Part shown: piece by piece, positions 43,481-45,127 of the stretch | Position numbering within the stretch: position 1 is the stretch's first letter | Layout of the letters: every line of letters begins with the position of its first letter | Assembly: GCA_964461135.1 (NCBI GenBank) | Contig: CAYWTB010000031.1 | Span: forward strand, 1-45,127 | Length of the DNA: 45,127 nt | Reading direction: 5' to 3' | From: RQOF01 sp964461135 | Lineage (GTDB): Bacteria > Calditrichota > Calditrichia > RBG-13-44-9 | The notes under the pieces: model-generated | What the model was told of the DNA's origin: nothing | The model's database searches: none | What the model saw: the letters and a program-made list of their open reading frames with translations, nothing else | Made by a program: the position numbers and the translations under genes

Positions 43481-44267
43481 CGTGGACGTGAAGATCGGCA
43501 CCAGTGGTTACAGTTATGAAGACTGGCGGGAGGTTTTTTATCCCCGGGGATTGCCAAAAGGGGACATGCTGGATTTCTATTCCCGGACATTTGATTGTGT
43601 GGAGGTGAATTCAACTTATTATGCCGTTCCACGCCCGTCCGTTTTTTACAGAATGAATGAAAAAACTCCGGAAAAGTTTGAATTTATTGTTAAAGTACAC
43701 CGGACCACCACACATGATAGGGCACCTGCAGACGATACCCTGGTTCAGTTGCTGGAGGCGGTGAAGCCTCTCAGTGAATCCGGTAAATTCTCCGGTTTTT
43801 TGGCACAGTTTCCTTATTCCTTTAAAAATACGCCTGCCAATCGTGAATATTTGCGGAGAATTCGGGAGGTGCTCCGGGATAATCCTTTATTTGTGGAATT
43901 TCGAAACTGGACATGGGTGCGGGATGAGACCTATTCTTTTCTAAAGGAAAACCATATTAACTATGTGAATGTGGATGAACCGCCTTTAAGAGGACTGATA
44001 AAGCCTCAAGACCGGGTTACCGGCGAAATGGGCTATGTAAGATTTCACGGGAGAAATACTGTGGATTGGTGGAAGGGGACAAACCAGACCCGCTATAATT
44101 ATCTGTATTCACGGCAGGAATTGGATGAATGGATGATCGGATTATCCAGAATTCTATTTAAGGCTTATAAATCATACATTTTTTTTAATAATCATCCGCA
44201 GGGAAAAGCAGTACAGAACGCTCTGATGCTAAAAGAAATAATTGAAAATTATGCAGCAGGTAAGTAA
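43473..44267 (+). CDS. DUF72 (YecE-like) protein
   Basis: A 264-residue TIM-barrel-like DUF72 protein. IGTSGYSYEDWREVFYP, FDCVEVNSTYYAVP, FIVKVHRTTTHDR, FLAQFPYSF, LFVEFRNWTW and YVRFHGRNTVDWW are the family blocks, ending YIFFNNHPQGKAVQNAL. Biochemical function is unknown. The start overlaps the glycosyltransferase stop (ATGAGTGA), placing it in the same transcript, although the family occurs in many contexts. Confidence 0.9.
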   Translation: MSDVDVKIGTSGYSYEDWREVFYPRGLPKGDMLDFYSRTFDCVEVNSTYYAVPRPSVFYRMNEKTPEKFEFIVKVHRTTTHDRAPADDTLVQLLEAVKPLSESGKFSGFLAQFPYSFKNTPANREYLRRIREVLRDNPLFVEFRNWTWVRDETYSFLKENHINYVNVDEPPLRGLIKPQDRVTGEMGYVRFHGRNTVDWWKGTNQTRYNYLYSRQELDEWMIGLSRILFKAYKSYIFFNNHPQGKAVQNALMLKEIIENYAAGK

Positions 44268-44425
44268 AAATGTCAGAATATTGTGTAAAATATTTTATGA
44301 TATTTTCCCCTTTTATGACAAAATGAAATAATCCCTGAAATTTTTTCAAATCATATTTTCCCTTCTTATTTCTACAGTTTCTATATATTCAATAAATACA
44401 GTTATTTATATCTTATAAAATAGTT

Positions 44426-44441
44426 TGGCACAAAGTTTGTA
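44426..44441 (+). promoter_or_regulatory. candidate sigma-54 promoter of hsp20
   Basis: TGGCAC-AAAGT-TTGTA, same architecture and same TTGT variant as the element at 19287. The start point would be near 44452, leaving a leader of about 33 bases with AAGGAGGT. No CIRCE lies here, so hsp20 is controlled differently from groESL. Confidence 0.55.
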
Positions 44442-44484
44442 GTTAATAAGATTAAAACGATAAAATAAGAAGGAGGTAATTAAA

Positions 44485-44937
44485 ATGGCAATTATCAGAT
44501 GGCGTCCGATGAGAGATTTTATGACGGTTCAGGATGAAATGAACAGGATGTTCGACCGGTTTCTTTCAAGAGAAGGATGGGAAGATGATGAGTCATTGAG
44601 TAAGGCAAACTGGTATCCCTCGGTGGATGTCAGTGAGAACAAGGATGAATTTGTGATTACTGCCGAACTCCCCGGAATGAAGAAGGATGATGTTCAGATA
44701 ACGTTCGCCAATAATGTATTGAAGATTGAAGGTGAACGGAATAAGGAAGAGGAAAAACAGGATACTAATTATCACAGGGTTGAGAGATCATACGGGAAAT
44801 TTGTACGGTCCTTCCAGGTTCCCTCCCAGATACAGGGGGATAAAATCGGTGCTGATTTTAAGAACGGTATACTGACTATTCATCTGCCCAAAGCAGAAGC
44901 GGCCAAACCCAAAGAGGTGGAAATTAAAATTTCCTGA
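44485..44937 (+). CDS. Hsp20/alpha-crystallin small heat-shock protein
   Basis: A 150-residue holdase chaperone. The alpha-crystallin domain spans about residues 43-135 (WYPSVDVSENKDEFVITAELPGMKKDDVQITF, ERSYGKFVRSFQVP, ADFKNGILTIHLPK with the conserved GILTI motif), and the C terminus EIKIS gives the I-x-I oligomer contact. AAGGAGGT precedes the ATG. Monocistronic, between a sigma-54-like promoter and a strong terminator. Confidence 0.96.
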   Translation: MAIIRWRPMRDFMTVQDEMNRMFDRFLSREGWEDDESLSKANWYPSVDVSENKDEFVITAELPGMKKDDVQITFANNVLKIEGERNKEEEKQDTNYHRVERSYGKFVRSFQVPSQIQGDKIGADFKNGILTIHLPKAEAAKPKEVEIKIS

Positions 44938-44964
44938 AGTCACAGCATGAACTGATCTTTTATG

Positions 44965-44991
44965 AAAGCCCCGCAAATTGCGGGGCTTTTT
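44965..44991 (+). terminator. hsp20 terminator
   Basis: Ten-base stem AAAGCCCCGC/GCGGGGCTTT with loop AAATT and a T run of five. It ends the hsp20 transcript 28 bases after the stop. Confidence 0.93.
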
Positions 44992-45127
44992 ATTAGCTCT
45001 TCACAATAATGAATACCTGAACTTGTAAAAGATTACAAGTAATCCATCTTTAACCATGAATATTTCATCAAGTTTAATGAATCGTATCTGGCTGTTCGGT
45101 AAAAATAAGTTACCTTTCTTGCCTTCC

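Overview
This 45 kb stretch looks like the chromosome of a free-living bacterium, probably in or near the Fibrobacterota-Chlorobiota-Bacteroidota group (Calditrichota, KSB1 or Marinimicrobia-like lineages are my best guess; the sequence alone does not fix this). Pointers are a bacillithiol enzyme (BshC), a serine-palmitoyltransferase-type enzyme, an archaeal/eukaryote-type prolyl-tRNA synthetase, an adenosine-specific kinase, HrcA/CIRCE control of groESL, candidate sigma-54 promoters, moderate GC, many SD-poor starts mixed with strong AGGAGG sites, and several TTG/GTG starts. Most genes are housekeeping. I see no rRNA, tRNA, CRISPR array, prophage or complete insertion sequence.

Layout. 1-389: intergenic DNA with dispersed repeats. 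390-4401 (minus): a small SPW-type membrane protein, then a four-gene operon pairing a HybA-like ferredoxin and a HybB/NrfD-like membrane subunit with two glycine-cleavage-H-like proteins, behind a candidate sigma-54 promoter. 4939-8060 (minus): rhomboid protease, proS, a Nudix hydrolase and a YbgC-type thioesterase. 8562-10257 (plus): speE and speB, which turn agmatine into putrescine and then spermidine. 10537-16719: an unknown helical protein, then on the minus strand an M1 peptidase with a TPR lipoprotein-like partner, an adenosine-specific kinase and a sugar nucleotidyltransferase. 16995-18903 (plus): a UDP-glucuronate decarboxylase-type enzyme and a P1 peptidase.

18904-19788 is the most unusual accessory spot: two tandem paralogous ~60-residue proteins of unknown function behind a sigma-54-like promoter, with two phased TGTC-N9-GACA palindromes placed like enhancer sites and a strong shared terminator. 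19773-23942 (minus) is an odd mixed operon (RmlA-like, crotonase, histidine kinase, orphan PTS EIIB, YjbQ) interrupted by a 137-bp MITE-like element flanked by TTAA. 24781-26850 holds groESL with CIRCE and a terminator. 27240-31402 (plus): panB, panC, a GlmU lacking its acetyltransferase half, and rsmB. 31415-34846 (minus): a GNAT-like protein and an SPT-like enzyme (possible sphingolipid synthesis), then metF. 35340-44267 (plus): an extended SDR, bshC, a DUF6599-like secreted protein, a polysaccharide deacetylase-like protein, two glycosyltransferases and a DUF72 protein. 44485-44937: hsp20 behind a third sigma-54-like promoter.

The main threads worth following are the H-like/HybAB complex, the small-protein pair with its regulatory region, the MITE, and a 22-bp motif present in three separate intergenic regions.
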